From Pistricoccus aurantiacus (GTDB lineage: Bacteria > Pseudomonadota > Gammaproteobacteria > Pseudomonadales > Halomonadaceae): a DNA stretch of 64,000 bases. This document shows positions 17,642-26,631 of the stretch, in pieces. The stretch lies in NCBI RefSeq assembly GCF_042682565.1, contig NZ_JBHUIC010000004.1; one strand, written 5' to 3'. Below the pieces are notes generated by a model. It was not told the DNA's origin. It worked only from the letters and a program-made list of their open reading frames with translations, and searched no databases. How positions within the stretch are numbered: the stretch's first letter is position 1; each line of letters starts with the position of its first letter. Position numbers and translations under genes: made by a program.

Positions 17642-18823
17642 ATGAAACTCGCTCATCGACCTACGCTACGCGATATCTGGCGCTTTATCCAACGCCAGGA
17701 AACGAGATTATGGATTGAGCCAGGTGAAGCCGCCGGTATGGAATGGCTGGATGAAAACGCAGCACACCATTTTTTGCCGCTGGAGCAGCAAGGAGCAAAA
17801 CCCATTGTGGCCAGCGAACCAGATTGGCATTGGTCGGCACCGGTATCCCGGTCAGGCCTTTGCATTCTGCAAAACCCCACTCTTTTGATGATCTCCGTCA
17901 ACCGCCTGTCCCCACAGACTACTAATAACTTTCTAGCCTGTATATTCACTCGACAGCATAAGCGCCTTAAATGCACCCGCACACCACGGTTATTACAATA
18001 CCTGGTACGTGATGGCTGGCGACACTGGTGGACCAGCCGACGCCGTCGGGTACATTTAAAAGGCAGGATTGCCATTCTTGGCAATCAGGTGTTTGGAGGG
18101 GAAAACTATTACCATTTCTGGGCCGACGCCATTGGAGATTTCTGGTACCTTAACCAGCTGCTGCCGGAAGACCAGCGGCCTAAACGCTACCTTATCCCCT
18201 TTAATAATGCCTCTTGGCAGCGCCAAATCCTGGAGATGTGTGATATACGACCCGAGCAGGTCATTCCCTTCAACCAGCATAAATGGTTGACGATAGAGAC
18301 ACTCGTCGTTCCCTATCGCGATAAAGGCGCTAAGCGGTTATCGCCCTGGACAGCTATTGCCATGCAACGCAGTATCGGATGGCAGCCAAGCGACGAGCCG
18401 AACAACCGTCTGATTTATATCTCACGAAAGGATGCCCCTCGGCGGCATGTAGTAGGCGAGGCTCGAATCCGTGAACAGCTGCTCGCCAAGGGATTCGAGA
18501 TACACACGTTGGACGGTTTAAACGTTCACGAACAGCAAACGCTATTCGCTCAAGCGGCGGTCATTTTTTCTCCCCATGGCGCCGCCCTGACCAATCTGGT
18601 GTGGTGCCGCCCCGGCACGCAAGTCATCGATTTTCTCCCAGAGCGACACCTTATTCCCTGTTTTCGAGAACTAGCCTGGCAAAGCGGAGTAAGCTATCAC
18701 CCTATCGTATGCCGACAAGTTACCGACGAGGAAAAAGGGCTTGACGGGGATATCGAGATCACACCCCAACAGCTTGACCAAGCGCTATTACTGATATCGC
18801 ACCGAAACATTACGACAGCGTAA
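17642..18823 (+). CDS. glycosyltransferase family 61
   Basis: A 393-residue protein of the GT61 (DUF563) family. Key motifs are GGENYYHFWADAIGDFWYL near residue 155, LIYISRKDAPRRHV near residue 258, and IFSPHGAALTNLVWCRPGTQVIDF near residue 310, where the HGA and following Asn/Leu form the family signature. GT61 enzymes include xylosyltransferases and other glycan transferases, and a UDP-xylose synthase is encoded in this locus, so xylose transfer is a reasonable but unproven idea. A frameshifted partial copy lies at 20125-20533. It is preceded by a 260-base gap after the GT4 gene, so it may have its own promoter. Confidence 0.82.
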   Translation: MKLAHRPTLRDIWRFIQRQETRLWIEPGEAAGMEWLDENAAHHFLPLEQQGAKPIVASEPDWHWSAPVSRSGLCILQNPTLLMISVNRLSPQTTNNFLACIFTRQHKRLKCTRTPRLLQYLVRDGWRHWWTSRRRRVHLKGRIAILGNQVFGGENYYHFWADAIGDFWYLNQLLPEDQRPKRYLIPFNNASWQRQILEMCDIRPEQVIPFNQHKWLTIETLVVPYRDKGAKRLSPWTAIAMQRSIGWQPSDEPNNRLIYISRKDAPRRHVVGEARIREQLLAKGFEIHTLDGLNVHEQQTLFAQAAVIFSPHGAALTNLVWCRPGTQVIDFLPERHLIPCFRELAWQSGVSYHPIVCRQVTDEEKGLDGDIEITPQQLDQALLLISHRNITTA

Positions 18824-18920
18824 ATGCAATGACGCGACTCAATCATTCAGCAACATTATCTCGTTTATCGCTACCCTAGATAGCTTCTTATCAGGTGACG
18901 CCTACGCTGATACATAGGGC

Positions 18921-19910
18921 CTAACTCTTAAAAGCGCGAACGCGTTTGACAATAGATTTTAAAAAATAAGACTCATTTAATCTAAAAAGAAAGATAAGGA
19001 TTTTTACACCATGTAGTGGGCTTTTAGTTATTTTTAATGATTTTAATAAATAAAAGAAATTTGTTTTCTCACCAGCCTTTCTGCAGTAAATGATATAATA
19101 TAGGGAAAAGCCTTTAACCTTTTCTGTTATATATTTTTTTTTATCGTACGAATTCTCTATTTCATAGTAAAGATTGATTGTAGTACTCAAACAATTCAAC
19201 GCACCTTGCGCGTGCTTTTTATTTGGTTTCATTGTCATAGTTGAACCAGCACGATTTCTCCTAAAAAAAAGAATATCATCAATAACTTTTATGGATTTAC
19301 AGGAAAATAATAAGGGATAAAACAAAGCATTATCTTCTAGAAAATGTCCCTTGAACTGCAATCTACCCTCCCCCCACAGACTTTTTTTCGACACATACAA
19401 ACAGGGGCTACATACTAAACCATTAAAAGACTTTGCAGCTTCAATTATAGAAACTGGGCTGGAAAACTCTCCCTCAAAACCTCTTTTATAATTTATCTCT
19501 CTTTGTGTTTGATATCCTTCATCATTAAAAGACTCGCCGGAAAAAAACAAAATATCAAGACATACCGATTTTTCAATATTATCTTTTATAATCTCAACAA
19601 AATTAGGAGCCAGAATATCATCAGAGTCAAAAAAATATATATATTGACTTATTGACAGGCTAACTCCAAGATTCCTTGCAGGCCCTTGTCCCTTATTTTC
19701 TGTCGAAACAATCTTAAAAGGACATGAAAAGGAAAACGAATTGGCTACTTCAATTGTAGCATCGCAACTTCCATCATTGATTAAAATTATCTCGTCTGGA
19801 GATTCTGTCTGGTTCTTTAGAGATTCTAGCGCTGCGCCAATATAATTTTCAACATTGTATGCTGGCATTACTATACTTAATGAACATCTATGATTCACTA
19901 TGCACTCCAC
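18921..19910 (-). CDS. glycosyltransferase family 2
   Basis: A 329-residue GT-A enzyme. Residues 10-60 carry LSIVMPAYNVENYIGAALES and EIILINDGSCDATIEVA, and YIYFFDSDDILAPNF near residue 95 holds the metal-binding DXD-type motif, all intact. Very AT-rich compared with the flanking genes, suggesting recent transfer. Start codon is GTG at 19910 or GTG at 19898; neither has a strong ribosome site. It lies opposite to the flanking GT61 gene and pseudogene. The tail (NESYFLKSIVKRVRAFKS) has a weak echo just after the 20847-21926 gene, possibly from a related lost GT2. Confidence 0.82.
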   Translation of the reverse strand: MECIVNHRCSLSIVMPAYNVENYIGAALESLKNQTESPDEIILINDGSCDATIEVANSFSFSCPFKIVSTENKGQGPARNLGVSLSISQYIYFFDSDDILAPNFVEIIKDNIEKSVCLDILFFSGESFNDEGYQTQREINYKRGFEGEFSSPVSIIEAAKSFNGLVCSPCLYVSKKSLWGEGRLQFKGHFLEDNALFYPLLFSCKSIKVIDDILFFRRNRAGSTMTMKPNKKHAQGALNCLSTTINLYYEIENSYDKKKYITEKVKGFSLYYIIYCRKAGEKTNFFYLLKSLKITKSPLHGVKILIFLFRLNESYFLKSIVKRVRAFKS

Positions 19911-20096
19911 GCAGCGACGCAGCTAATTTGGCTTTATCAAACTTAAAAATATTTACCTTACAAGCATCAACTAAAACTTTGGTGCTATAATACAAGTCGT
20001 TTTTTGGAGAAATATAAAAACATTTTATTTCATCATTATCAGTAGTAAAGTAATAGTCTAAAAATTTAAAATATTTGCCTATTATTTTATTAGAGA
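19888..20096 (-). pseudogene. truncated C-terminal tail of an unknown AT-rich gene
   Basis: Minus-strand frame open from about 20096 to a TAG at 19890-19888, with no start codon in a sensible place. It encodes a segment such as GKYFKFLDYYFTTDNDEI, then FYISPKNDLYYSTKVLVDAC and KLAASLRGVHSES at the end. It overlaps the GT2 start by about 20 bases, as genuine gene ends in this locus do. The upstream part is replaced by the GT61 duplicate, so it looks like a gene cut by recombination. Family not recognised. Confidence 0.45.
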
Positions 20097-20124
20097 AACT
20101 TGCTCATGCCATCTGGTATGCCAT

Positions 20125-20533
20125 ATGCGTCAGACAAAATCAAGCCATGTAAAGAGGATAGACGAAGCCCGGATTCGTGAACAGCTGCTCGCCAGAGGAT
20201 TCGAGATACACACCTTGGACGGCTTGAGCGTTCGCGAACAGCAAACGCTCTTCGCTCAAGCAGCGGTGATTTTTTTCACATGGCGCCGCCCTGACCAATC
20301 TGGTGTGGTGTCGCCCCGGCACACAACTCGTCGACTTTCTCTCTGAGCGACATCTTGATCACTGCTTCCGGGAACTAACGTAGCAAAGCGGAGTGAGTTA
20401 CCACCCTATCGTGCGCCAACAGGTTGCCGACGGGGAAGAAGGACTTGACGGGGATATCGAGATCACTCCTCAGCAGCTTGACCAAGCGCTATCACTGATA
20501 TCGCACCGAAACCTTACGACCTCAATAGCGTAA
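20125..20533 (+). pseudogene. frameshifted partial duplicate of the GT61 gene
   Basis: Bases from about 20155 to 20533 are a close copy of 18459-18823, the last 120 codons of the GT61 gene (EARIREQLL, GFEIHTLDGL, EQQTLFAQAAVIF). Relative to the intact copy there is a 2-base loss at the IFSPHGA motif (about 20270), which shifts the frame, and further on a TAG replaces the TGG of ELAWQSG (about 20381). The N-terminal two thirds are missing; bases near 20095 (GAAACTTGCTCAT) resemble the first codons of the intact gene, hinting that an internal deletion removed the middle. Confidence 0.75.
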
Positions 20534-20846
20534 ATGGATGGTCTAAAGTGCTGCAGTTATTCTATGAATTCAGGATTCCAAGTGCACAACATTTAAGAGT
20601 GTCCGCTCCAAAGAAGGAACTCTTGAGTAATTGGGTGTAGAGTTTTAATGCTGTTAGCTAATTCAGCATACTTAATGATGCATATTAAATGAATCTGTGA
20701 ACGAGTTGCTAACAAAAAGTGCGCATCACTAACAAAAAACGGACAATCTGCAGTGATTAAAAAAAGATGCGGCGCTTTTCTTGAACTCTTTTATATTGCC
20801 GTTTTCAAGCTCACTTAGTATTCGAAAGGGTTTAAGGAAATATAAC
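20534..20846. other. 313-base AT-rich gap between GT61 pseudogene and unknown gene
   Basis: No intact gene. It contains two AACAAAAA motifs near 20712 and 20732 with no clear stem-loop. A short minus-strand reading frame at 20729-20846 encodes NMNELYFLKPFRI, which weakly resembles the end of the GT2 at 18921-19910; it may be a remnant of a related gene but is too short to assign. Confidence 0.35.
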
Positions 20847-21926
20847 TCATTCATATTGGACAACAGCATAACCAGGCACAGTAACTCCCTTTTTCCATTG
20901 GACTTTTTTAATTTTAATACTAGTACTAATTTCAGAAGTCCAAGCACAAATTTCACAAAGCTCAACTAAACTTATATCTTTTGATTTAAAGTGAAACAAT
21001 AACTCAATCATATTTTTTTTAATGAGACCATGACGGCCTGAAAAAATTGCGAAATTGATCTTAAAAAAATTTATTGCTTTATAGCTTTTATTTGAAAAAA
21101 AAGGTTCTTTAAGTGAATTCAAAACCTCTAAGTAATGGTTTTTTATTTTTATAGATTCATTTAGATAACTAAAGCCCAACAGATATCTAGACAACTCAGT
21201 TTTATCCGAAAAGGAACCATCTAAAAAATTTTTAACAACCCTTCTAGCGCTTGAAGAAGAAAAATTTACTTTTTCTTTATAATTACCAACATCATAAAAC
21301 CTATAGCAGTATCCATTTATTAAAGAAACTTCTTTTCCTATACTCGCCGCAAAAATGAGCGCACTAGAAAATGTCACTCCAACTACAGCTCGATATTTAG
21401 ATAGTAACTTATAAAGCCGAACATAAAAATCCTCGTCACGACCACCAGCAGTAACAGGAGTTATTCCTTTTGATTTCCAGAAGTCCATAGAATTCTGGTA
21501 GTTTCCACGCACTTTGATGAGTATTGAAACATCGTCAATTAACCGATCTTTAATGAGGTTGTATAATCTTTCATCGTTTTCTGGTCCGGGTGGCGGCCCA
21601 ATAACGAGTGTACCTCTGCCAGCCTCAGGTAAACCTTGGCCTGCTAATATAGCCCAAGGATGCGGTGCAATAATAGAAGGCTTTATCTTGGAAGCTTTAT
21701 CATGAATCTCTTGGTTACAAGACCAATGGATCGGTTCGATATTATCTATATCCATTACTCCAAAACAATGACCAAAATCAACCCCATGCGAAATAGATAA
21801 CGCAACAGGAAAATCTTGTATTTCTCCAACAAAATTTCTAAATAGGTCTGCAGAACCCATTCGATTTGCTGTGAAGTACAGTTTCTGATACTTTTTTGCT
21901 TTTACCAACTTTTTATACATAACCAA
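20847..21926 (-). CDS. unknown protein of the pseudaminic acid operon, possible glycosyltransferase
   Basis: A 359-residue, AT-rich gene 18 bases downstream of pseI on the same strand, so the last gene of the pse operon. I do not recognise the family. It has no membrane segment or signal peptide. GTLVIGPPPGPENDERLYNL near residue 105 and YRAVVGVTFSSALIFAASIGKEVSLI near residue 185 resemble the nucleotide-sugar half of GT-B enzymes (a small-residue SSALIFAAS helix followed by a strand), as in capsule sialyl- and related transferases. Position after the CMP-pseudaminic acid genes makes a pseudaminyltransferase the leading guess. Evidence is positional and fold-like only. Confidence 0.5.
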   Translation of the reverse strand: MVMYKKLVKAKKYQKLYFTANRMGSADLFRNFVGEIQDFPVALSISHGVDFGHCFGVMDIDNIEPIHWSCNQEIHDKASKIKPSIIAPHPWAILAGQGLPEAGRGTLVIGPPPGPENDERLYNLIKDRLIDDVSILIKVRGNYQNSMDFWKSKGITPVTAGGRDEDFYVRLYKLLSKYRAVVGVTFSSALIFAASIGKEVSLINGYCYRFYDVGNYKEKVNFSSSSARRVVKNFLDGSFSDKTELSRYLLGFSYLNESIKIKNHYLEVLNSLKEPFFSNKSYKAINFFKINFAIFSGRHGLIKKNMIELLFHFKSKDISLVELCEICAWTSEISTSIKIKKVQWKKGVTVPGYAVVQYE

Positions 21927-21944
21927 AGCCTATACAATCAATAA

Positions 21945-23003
21945 TCATTTATAGCTATTCTTAACAATATCAGCACATACAGGTGAACAAGCATTTATAT
22001 CATTTTTTACTTTTATTCCAATCACTTCGTTTAAAAACTTTGGTGCGATCCCATACCCCGGCCTTACACTCCGTATCGCATCCTCAGTAATGGTATCTCC
22101 TGCTTTCAAATCCTTGACGAAATATAGCGATCGACGGAACTGGACATTACCCTGTTCGCTGGATTTACGCCCGTAATCGACCTTGCCAAGCGCTTGCCAG
22201 GCAGTCTTGCTGTCACGGCATAGGGCGGTGAGTTCCTGGGGTTCGAGCGAGAAGCTGTCGTCGGGACCGCCACCGTTGCGATCCAAGGTGAAGTGCTTCT
22301 CGATCAGACTCGCGCCCAGCGCCACGCTGGTGATGGCGGTGGTGTTGTCGAGGGTGTGGTCGGAGAGTCCGGTAACCAGGCCGAAGCGCTCGATCATGTC
22401 GGGGATAGTGCGCAGGTTGTAATCTTTCGCCGGCGCGGGATAGCCGCTGACACACTGCAGGATCGCCAGTTCCTGGCAACCGGCGCCCTGGGCGGCGTCG
22501 ATGGCTTCCTGAATTTCCTCGGCGTCCGCCATGCCGGTGGAGATGATCATCGGTTTGCCGGTGCGGGCCACGTATTCGATCAGCGGCAGGTCGACGGCCT
22601 CGAAGGATGCGATCTTGTAGGCCGGGGCATTCAGATCTTCGAGCAGGTCGACGGCGGTATTGTCGAAGGGCGAACTGAAGATGGTGATACCCAGCTTTCT
22701 CGCATGCTCGAACAGCGGCCTGTGCCATTCCCATGGGGTATGGGCCCACTCGTAGAGTTCATAGAGCGTGCGTCCCTTCCACAACCCGTCGGTGATCTGA
22801 AAGTCAGGCAAGTCGCTATTGAGGGTGATGGTATCCGGCCGATAGGTCTGCAGCTTGATGGCATCGGCCCCGGCCTGTTTGGCTTCTTCGAGGATACGGT
22901 AGGCGGTATCGATATTACCGTTATGGTTGGCTGACATTTCAGCAATAATATATGGGGCATGGCTTTGCCCAATGGGCTGACCATCAATCGTGATGCTTGT
23001 CAT
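21945..23003 (-). CDS. pseI: pseudaminic acid synthase
   Basis: A 352-residue NeuB-family enzyme that condenses a 2,4-diamino-2,4,6-trideoxy-altrose derivative with phosphoenolpyruvate. Residues 19-33 (IIAEMSANHNGNIDT) and DAIKLQTYRPDTITL are the NeuB/PseI barrel start, and YKIASFEAVDLPLI, LSDHTLDNTTAI, EKHFTLDRNGGGPDDSFSLEP are typical of PseI rather than NeuB. The C-terminal SAF (antifreeze-like) domain follows (RSLYFVKDLKAGDTIT, VRPGYGIAPKF). The last 35 codons are much more AT-rich than the rest and end unusually (KVKNDINACSPV), as if a recombination joined a different tail. It overlaps the formyltransferase gene by 20 bases. Confidence 0.9.
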   Translation of the reverse strand: MTSITIDGQPIGQSHAPYIIAEMSANHNGNIDTAYRILEEAKQAGADAIKLQTYRPDTITLNSDLPDFQITDGLWKGRTLYELYEWAHTPWEWHRPLFEHARKLGITIFSSPFDNTAVDLLEDLNAPAYKIASFEAVDLPLIEYVARTGKPMIISTGMADAEEIQEAIDAAQGAGCQELAILQCVSGYPAPAKDYNLRTIPDMIERFGLVTGLSDHTLDNTTAITSVALGASLIEKHFTLDRNGGGPDDSFSLEPQELTALCRDSKTAWQALGKVDYGRKSSEQGNVQFRRSLYFVKDLKAGDTITEDAIRSVRPGYGIAPKFLNEVIGIKVKNDINACSPVCADIVKNSYK

Positions 23004-23649
23004 CAGAGGACACCTTCTTGAGTACTATGGTGTATTTATGTCCATGGAGATGAAAAAAAGCGGGATAACGCTCCGGGTCCATGAGGCGAAGCTGATTGAA
23101 TAGTGTCTGCAGAGGAAGTGAAGGGTCGATTTCGCTGTCGGCAGGTGTGCGCTTTCGGTAATAGCTAGGCTCAATCTCGTGATCTTGTGGCGTCGGCGAG
23201 CATCCGTCGGCAATCAAGGCAATGGCATCATCCATCAAGTCGATTTCCGCCTCGAACAATGCAGCATGAATCTCATCATTAAGGGCATGGCAGGGAATCG
23301 AGAGATGGCGTTTGGCCCAAACGGCGCCACTGTCCACTTTATCTTCGGCATCGAGTAACGAAACGGTGATGCCTTCTGCTCCCTCAAGCAGTTCCCAGAT
23401 ATAAGGACTCCAGCCTCTTCCTTTTGGAAGATCACTCGCATGAAGCACAAGGGCATGGCGATATAAACGGCGCGTGGTTTCCTGGATAAGCTGGCTACAG
23501 GAGACGAGAAATAGTATGTCTCCTCCGGGAAGCTCTGCCTTGTCACGGCAAATCACAATGTCATGCGCCTGATGTCGTGATTCTGTCCATTGCCGCAACC
23601 AGGTATTCACGGGATGTTCAGCGCTGGTACAGAGTACGCTGATCTTCAT
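22984..23649 (-). CDS. sugar N-formyltransferase-like protein in place of PseH
   Basis: A 221-residue protein with the formyltransferase core: LHASDLPKGRGWSPYIWELLEG (residues 69-90, active-site His70) and VDSGAVW (Asp106), and a C-terminal region (PLQTLFNQLRLMDPERYPAFF) like that of sugar N-formyltransferases. The Asn that usually precedes the His by two residues is Val68 here. It is embedded in the pse operon where pseH (acetyltransferase) usually sits, with a 4-base overlap with pseG upstream and a 20-base overlap with pseI downstream. By analogy it should transfer formyl from N10-formyltetrahydrofolate to the 4-amino group made by PseC, which becomes N7 of the final sugar. Confidence 0.75.
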   Translation of the reverse strand: MKISVLCTSAEHPVNTWLRQWTESRHQAHDIVICRDKAELPGGDILFLVSCSQLIQETTRRLYRHALVLHASDLPKGRGWSPYIWELLEGAEGITVSLLDAEDKVDSGAVWAKRHLSIPCHALNDEIHAALFEAEIDLMDDAIALIADGCSPTPQDHEIEPSYYRKRTPADSEIDPSLPLQTLFNQLRLMDPERYPAFFHLHGHKYTIVLKKVSSDDKHHD

Positions 23650-24770
23650 CTTGGACCTCTCGTCATGTGTTGTAGTACGACGGCGGCGCCCTTTCCATCC
23701 GTTACCATCGCTGCCGTCATGTTCATGCGCGCTAGATTTTCAGGGCATATTACGCCCTGCCAACAGGTTGGTAGCTGGCTAATCGCTGACAACGAATCAA
23801 ACGCCACCGCTGCGCCTGCACTATCTAATGCCTCGGCAATGATGCGCTGATTCTCCGCGAGCACCACCATCAGCGTCGGCAGGCCCAGACAGCAGCGCTC
23901 CCAGGAGGTGCTGCCCGCCGCGCCGATGGCCAGATCCGCCTGAACCATGCGTTCGGCCATATCGGTGACATTCACCGCCACTTCGGTGGGCCAGGGCATG
24001 GTAGCGGCCTGGTCCTTGACCTGGGCAAGCCAAGGCGCATTGCCACCCATCACCACGCTGATACGACAATCCTTGGGAAGCGGGCAATCGCCCAAGGCGT
24101 CGAGTACCGCGCCGGTCGCATTGTCCTTGTCGATGCCGCCCATGCTGATCAGCAGTTGTTTGAGTCGCGGCATCGCGCGTCGGGCCAGACTGCTCTCACG
24201 CAGGCGGGCGAACTCGGGGCGAAGCAAGGCATAGCGAGGCCCGATCAACCGGGTACAGTGGGCGGGAACGCGTCCGGCATAATCGTCGGCCTGGCGTCCG
24301 AGGTTTTGATCGAGCAACAGATCGCAGCGATGTTCACGATCCGCCAAATCGTCGATGACCAGCAATCGACACCCTGGGGGAAGCACGGCCTCTTCCCAGC
24401 ACCTGTCCAGGGCGTAGTGATCGACCACCAGCCAGTCCGGACGCAAACCTTCGATAAGCTCGCGGCTCCAGCGGGCATCTTCCTGCCAGCTCGCCCCCAG
24501 CCAATCCGCATGGGCGAGCGATGAAGGGGATTCTGGCTTTGGTGCCGTCAGCGATGCCATGGGTAAAACATGGGTTTCAAACTTCTGTAAGCGAATCGCC
24601 TCGATCAGATGACCGGGATGCGCGCGGCACAGGAAATGACACTCGGCGCCTTGCTCACGCAGGGCGTCCGCCAGGGTCAGGCAGCGCATGACATGGCCGG
24701 TGCCGATCGTCAGTGAGGCATCGACGCGGAAGACCACAACCTTGGGCGATGCGTCGGATGAAGGACTCAT
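23646..24770 (-). CDS. pseG: UDP-2,4-diamido-2,4,6-trideoxy-altropyranose hydrolase
   Basis: About 374 residues. The GT-B-like hydrolase begins VVFRVDASLTIGTGHVMRCLTLADAL, with the GxGHxxRC motif holding the catalytic His of the PseG family. DWLVVDHYALD and LLVIDDLADREHRCDLLLDQNLG, then ADLAIGAAGSTSWERCCLGLPTL near the C-terminus complete the family signature. PseG removes UDP before the PEP condensation by PseI. The ATG at 24770 overlaps the pseF stop by 4 bases; longer in-frame extensions to 24932 lie inside pseF and are not credible. Confidence 0.9.
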   Translation of the reverse strand: MSPSSDASPKVVVFRVDASLTIGTGHVMRCLTLADALREQGAECHFLCRAHPGHLIEAIRLQKFETHVLPMASLTAPKPESPSSLAHADWLGASWQEDARWSRELIEGLRPDWLVVDHYALDRCWEEAVLPPGCRLLVIDDLADREHRCDLLLDQNLGRQADDYAGRVPAHCTRLIGPRYALLRPEFARLRESSLARRAMPRLKQLLISMGGIDKDNATGAVLDALGDCPLPKDCRISVVMGGNAPWLAQVKDQAATMPWPTEVAVNVTDMAERMVQADLAIGAAGSTSWERCCLGLPTLMVVLAENQRIIAEALDSAGAAVAFDSLSAISQLPTCWQGVICPENLARMNMTAAMVTDGKGAAVVLQHMTRGPR

Positions 24771-25468
24771 GACGCCGCCGTCTCGGCTTGCCAGCTGCGA
24801 AACAGCCATTCGGCCCGCTGCCAGTCCTCCGGCGTATCGATATCCTGCACCCGATGCCGGGGCAGCATGACCGGGGCGGCCTGCGCGGAAAAGATCGGTC
24901 GGCCCTCGCACCAGGCCTCGGCCCGCCCCCAATAGAACTGGCCGGCGTCGTGAAAGGCGTCCTCGAGATCCTGGGAGCGGGTGGCGAAATGCTCGGGCTG
25001 GAACATCGCTACGCGGCCCTCAGGTGTGATACGGATCGCGCGCTGAATGGGAAAGGCGTAGCTGGTCACGGAAAAGGCGTAAGCGACGGCGTGTTCTTCA
25101 AGAATCGCCAAGCCGCGCCGAAGGTCTTCCGGCTGAACGAAAGGCGCAGTGGCGTACAGACAACAGACCGTCTGGGGTGCCTGATCATGTTCACGCAGCC
25201 AGTCGATGGCCTGGGCGATCACCGGGATCGTGCCGGTATGATCGTCCGCCAGTTCTTTTGGCCGCAAGAAAGGCACCTCGGCGCCCCATTGCCGGGCAAC
25301 CTCGGCGATCGCATTATCGTCGGTGGAAACGATCACCCGGTCGAAGCAGCCGCTGGCCAAGGCCGCCTGGATGGACCAGGCGATCATCGGCCTGCCCCCG
25401 AACGCCTTGATATTCTTGCGCGGAATCCGCTTGCTGCCACCTCGGGCGGGGATGATGGCTACTTTCAT
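24767..25468 (-). CDS. pseF: pseudaminic acid cytidylyltransferase
   Basis: A 233-residue CMP-sugar synthetase of the NeuA/KdsB fold. IIPARGGSKRIPRKNIKAFGG at residues 5-25 is the CTP-binding start; SGCFDRVIVSTDDNAIAEVA and LYATAPFVQ follow, and FYWGRAEAWCEG near residue 180 is characteristic of the PseF subgroup. It activates pseudaminic acid to CMP-Pse. It overlaps pseC by 4 bases and pseG by 4 bases, indicating a translationally coupled operon. Confidence 0.92.
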   Translation of the reverse strand: MKVAIIPARGGSKRIPRKNIKAFGGRPMIAWSIQAALASGCFDRVIVSTDDNAIAEVARQWGAEVPFLRPKELADDHTGTIPVIAQAIDWLREHDQAPQTVCCLYATAPFVQPEDLRRGLAILEEHAVAYAFSVTSYAFPIQRAIRITPEGRVAMFQPEHFATRSQDLEDAFHDAGQFYWGRAEAWCEGRPIFSAQAAPVMLPRHRVQDIDTPEDWQRAEWLFRSWQAETAAS

Positions 25469-26631
25469 GTCGATGCCTGTACTGCTTGGCGCATTGCCGC
25501 AATTACCTCATCCTGTTGCGCGTCGCTCATCGTCGGGAACAGCGGCAGGCTGATCGCTTCTTCATAATAGGCTTCGGCCTGGGGAAAGTCGCCTTGCCGA
25601 AAACCCAGCTGCCGGTAGTAGGGCTGCATATGCACCGGAATATAGTGCAGGTTGACGCCGATGCCCTGCTCGCGCAGGAACTCGAAGACGTCGCGATGCG
25701 TCTTGTGGATGCGTTCAAGATCGAGGCGGATCACATACAGGTGGCGCCCGGAATAGCTGTCCGGATGCTGCCAGGGGGTGGTCAGCGGCAGTTCAGCCAA
25801 CAATGTATCGTAGCGATCCGCCAGGGCGTTGCGACGGGCCACGTAGTCATCCAGCCGTGCCAGTTGCGAGACGCCCAGGGACGCCTGCAGTTCGGTCATG
25901 CGGTAGTTGAAGCCCAGGTCGACCTGCTGATAGTACCAGGGTCCGTCCGGCGCGTGGGTCATCAAGTGCGGTTCGCGGGTGATGCCATGGCTGCGCAGCA
26001 GGGTCATGCGTTCGGCCAGCGCGGCGTCGTGGGTCAACGCCATGCCACCTTCGGCGGTGGTGATGATCTTCACCGGATGAAAGCTGAACACGCTGATATC
26101 GCTGTAGCGACCGTTGCCGATGTATTCGCCCTGATACTGGCCGCCGATAGCGTGGGAGGCATCCTCGATGACCTTGAAACCGTAGCGCTGGGCCAGTTGG
26201 TGGATCGCTTGCATGTCGCAGGGCTGACCGCACAGGTGCACCGCCACCAGGACCTTGGGCAGTCGCCCGTCCCGCTCGGCCTGTTCGAGCTTGGCGGCCA
26301 GCGCCTGCGGGCAAAGGTTATAGGTGCGCGGGTCGATATCGACGAAATCGACCTTGGCGCCGCAGTAAAGCCCGCAGTTGGCGGAGGCGACGAAGGTGAT
26401 CGGGCTGGTCCACAGCCAGTCGCCCTCACTCAGCCCCAGGGCCAGGCAGGCGATATGCAGCGCCGAGGTGGCGCTATTGACCGCCAAGGCGTGGCGCGCG
26501 CCGACCTTCTCCGCCACCGCTTGTTCGAAGCGGGGTACCTGGGGGCCCTGGGTAAGAAAGTCCGACTGCAGCACCTCGAGCACCGCCTCGACATCCTCTT
26601 GCCGTATATCCTGACGACCGTACGGAATCAT
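25465..26631 (-). CDS. pseC: UDP-4-keto-6-deoxy-HexNAc aminotransferase
   Basis: A 388-residue PLP-dependent DegT/DnrJ/EryC1 aminotransferase. IPYGRQDIRQEDVEAVLEVL is the usual PseC start, NSATSALHIACLAL and VIEDASHAIGGQYQGE (PLP-ring Asp) are present, and FSFHPVKIITTAEGGM holds the Schiff-base Lys near residue 185. PseC transfers an amino group from glutamate to C4 of the 4-keto sugar made by PseB. Start overlaps the pseB stop by one base (ATGA). Confidence 0.93.
   Translation of the reverse strand: MIPYGRQDIRQEDVEAVLEVLQSDFLTQGPQVPRFEQAVAEKVGARHALAVNSATSALHIACLALGLSEGDWLWTSPITFVASANCGLYCGAKVDFVDIDPRTYNLCPQALAAKLEQAERDGRLPKVLVAVHLCGQPCDMQAIHQLAQRYGFKVIEDASHAIGGQYQGEYIGNGRYSDISVFSFHPVKIITTAEGGMALTHDAALAERMTLLRSHGITREPHLMTHAPDGPWYYQQVDLGFNYRMTELQASLGVSQLARLDDYVARRNALADRYDTLLAELPLTTPWQHPDSYSGRHLYVIRLDLERIHKTHRDVFEFLREQGIGVNLHYIPVHMQPYYRQLGFRQGDFPQAEAYYEEAISLPLFPTMSDAQQDEVIAAMRQAVQAST

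Noticed and set aside
20729..20965. 78-codon minus-strand frame overlapping the 20847-21926 gene
   Set aside because: It is mostly out-of-frame sequence of the larger gene; only its tail weakly resembles the neighbouring GT2 end.
24771..24932. N-terminal extension of pseG into pseF
   Set aside because: The PseG family start lies at 24770, overlapping the pseF stop by 4 bases; the extension would be antisense-free overlap with no support.
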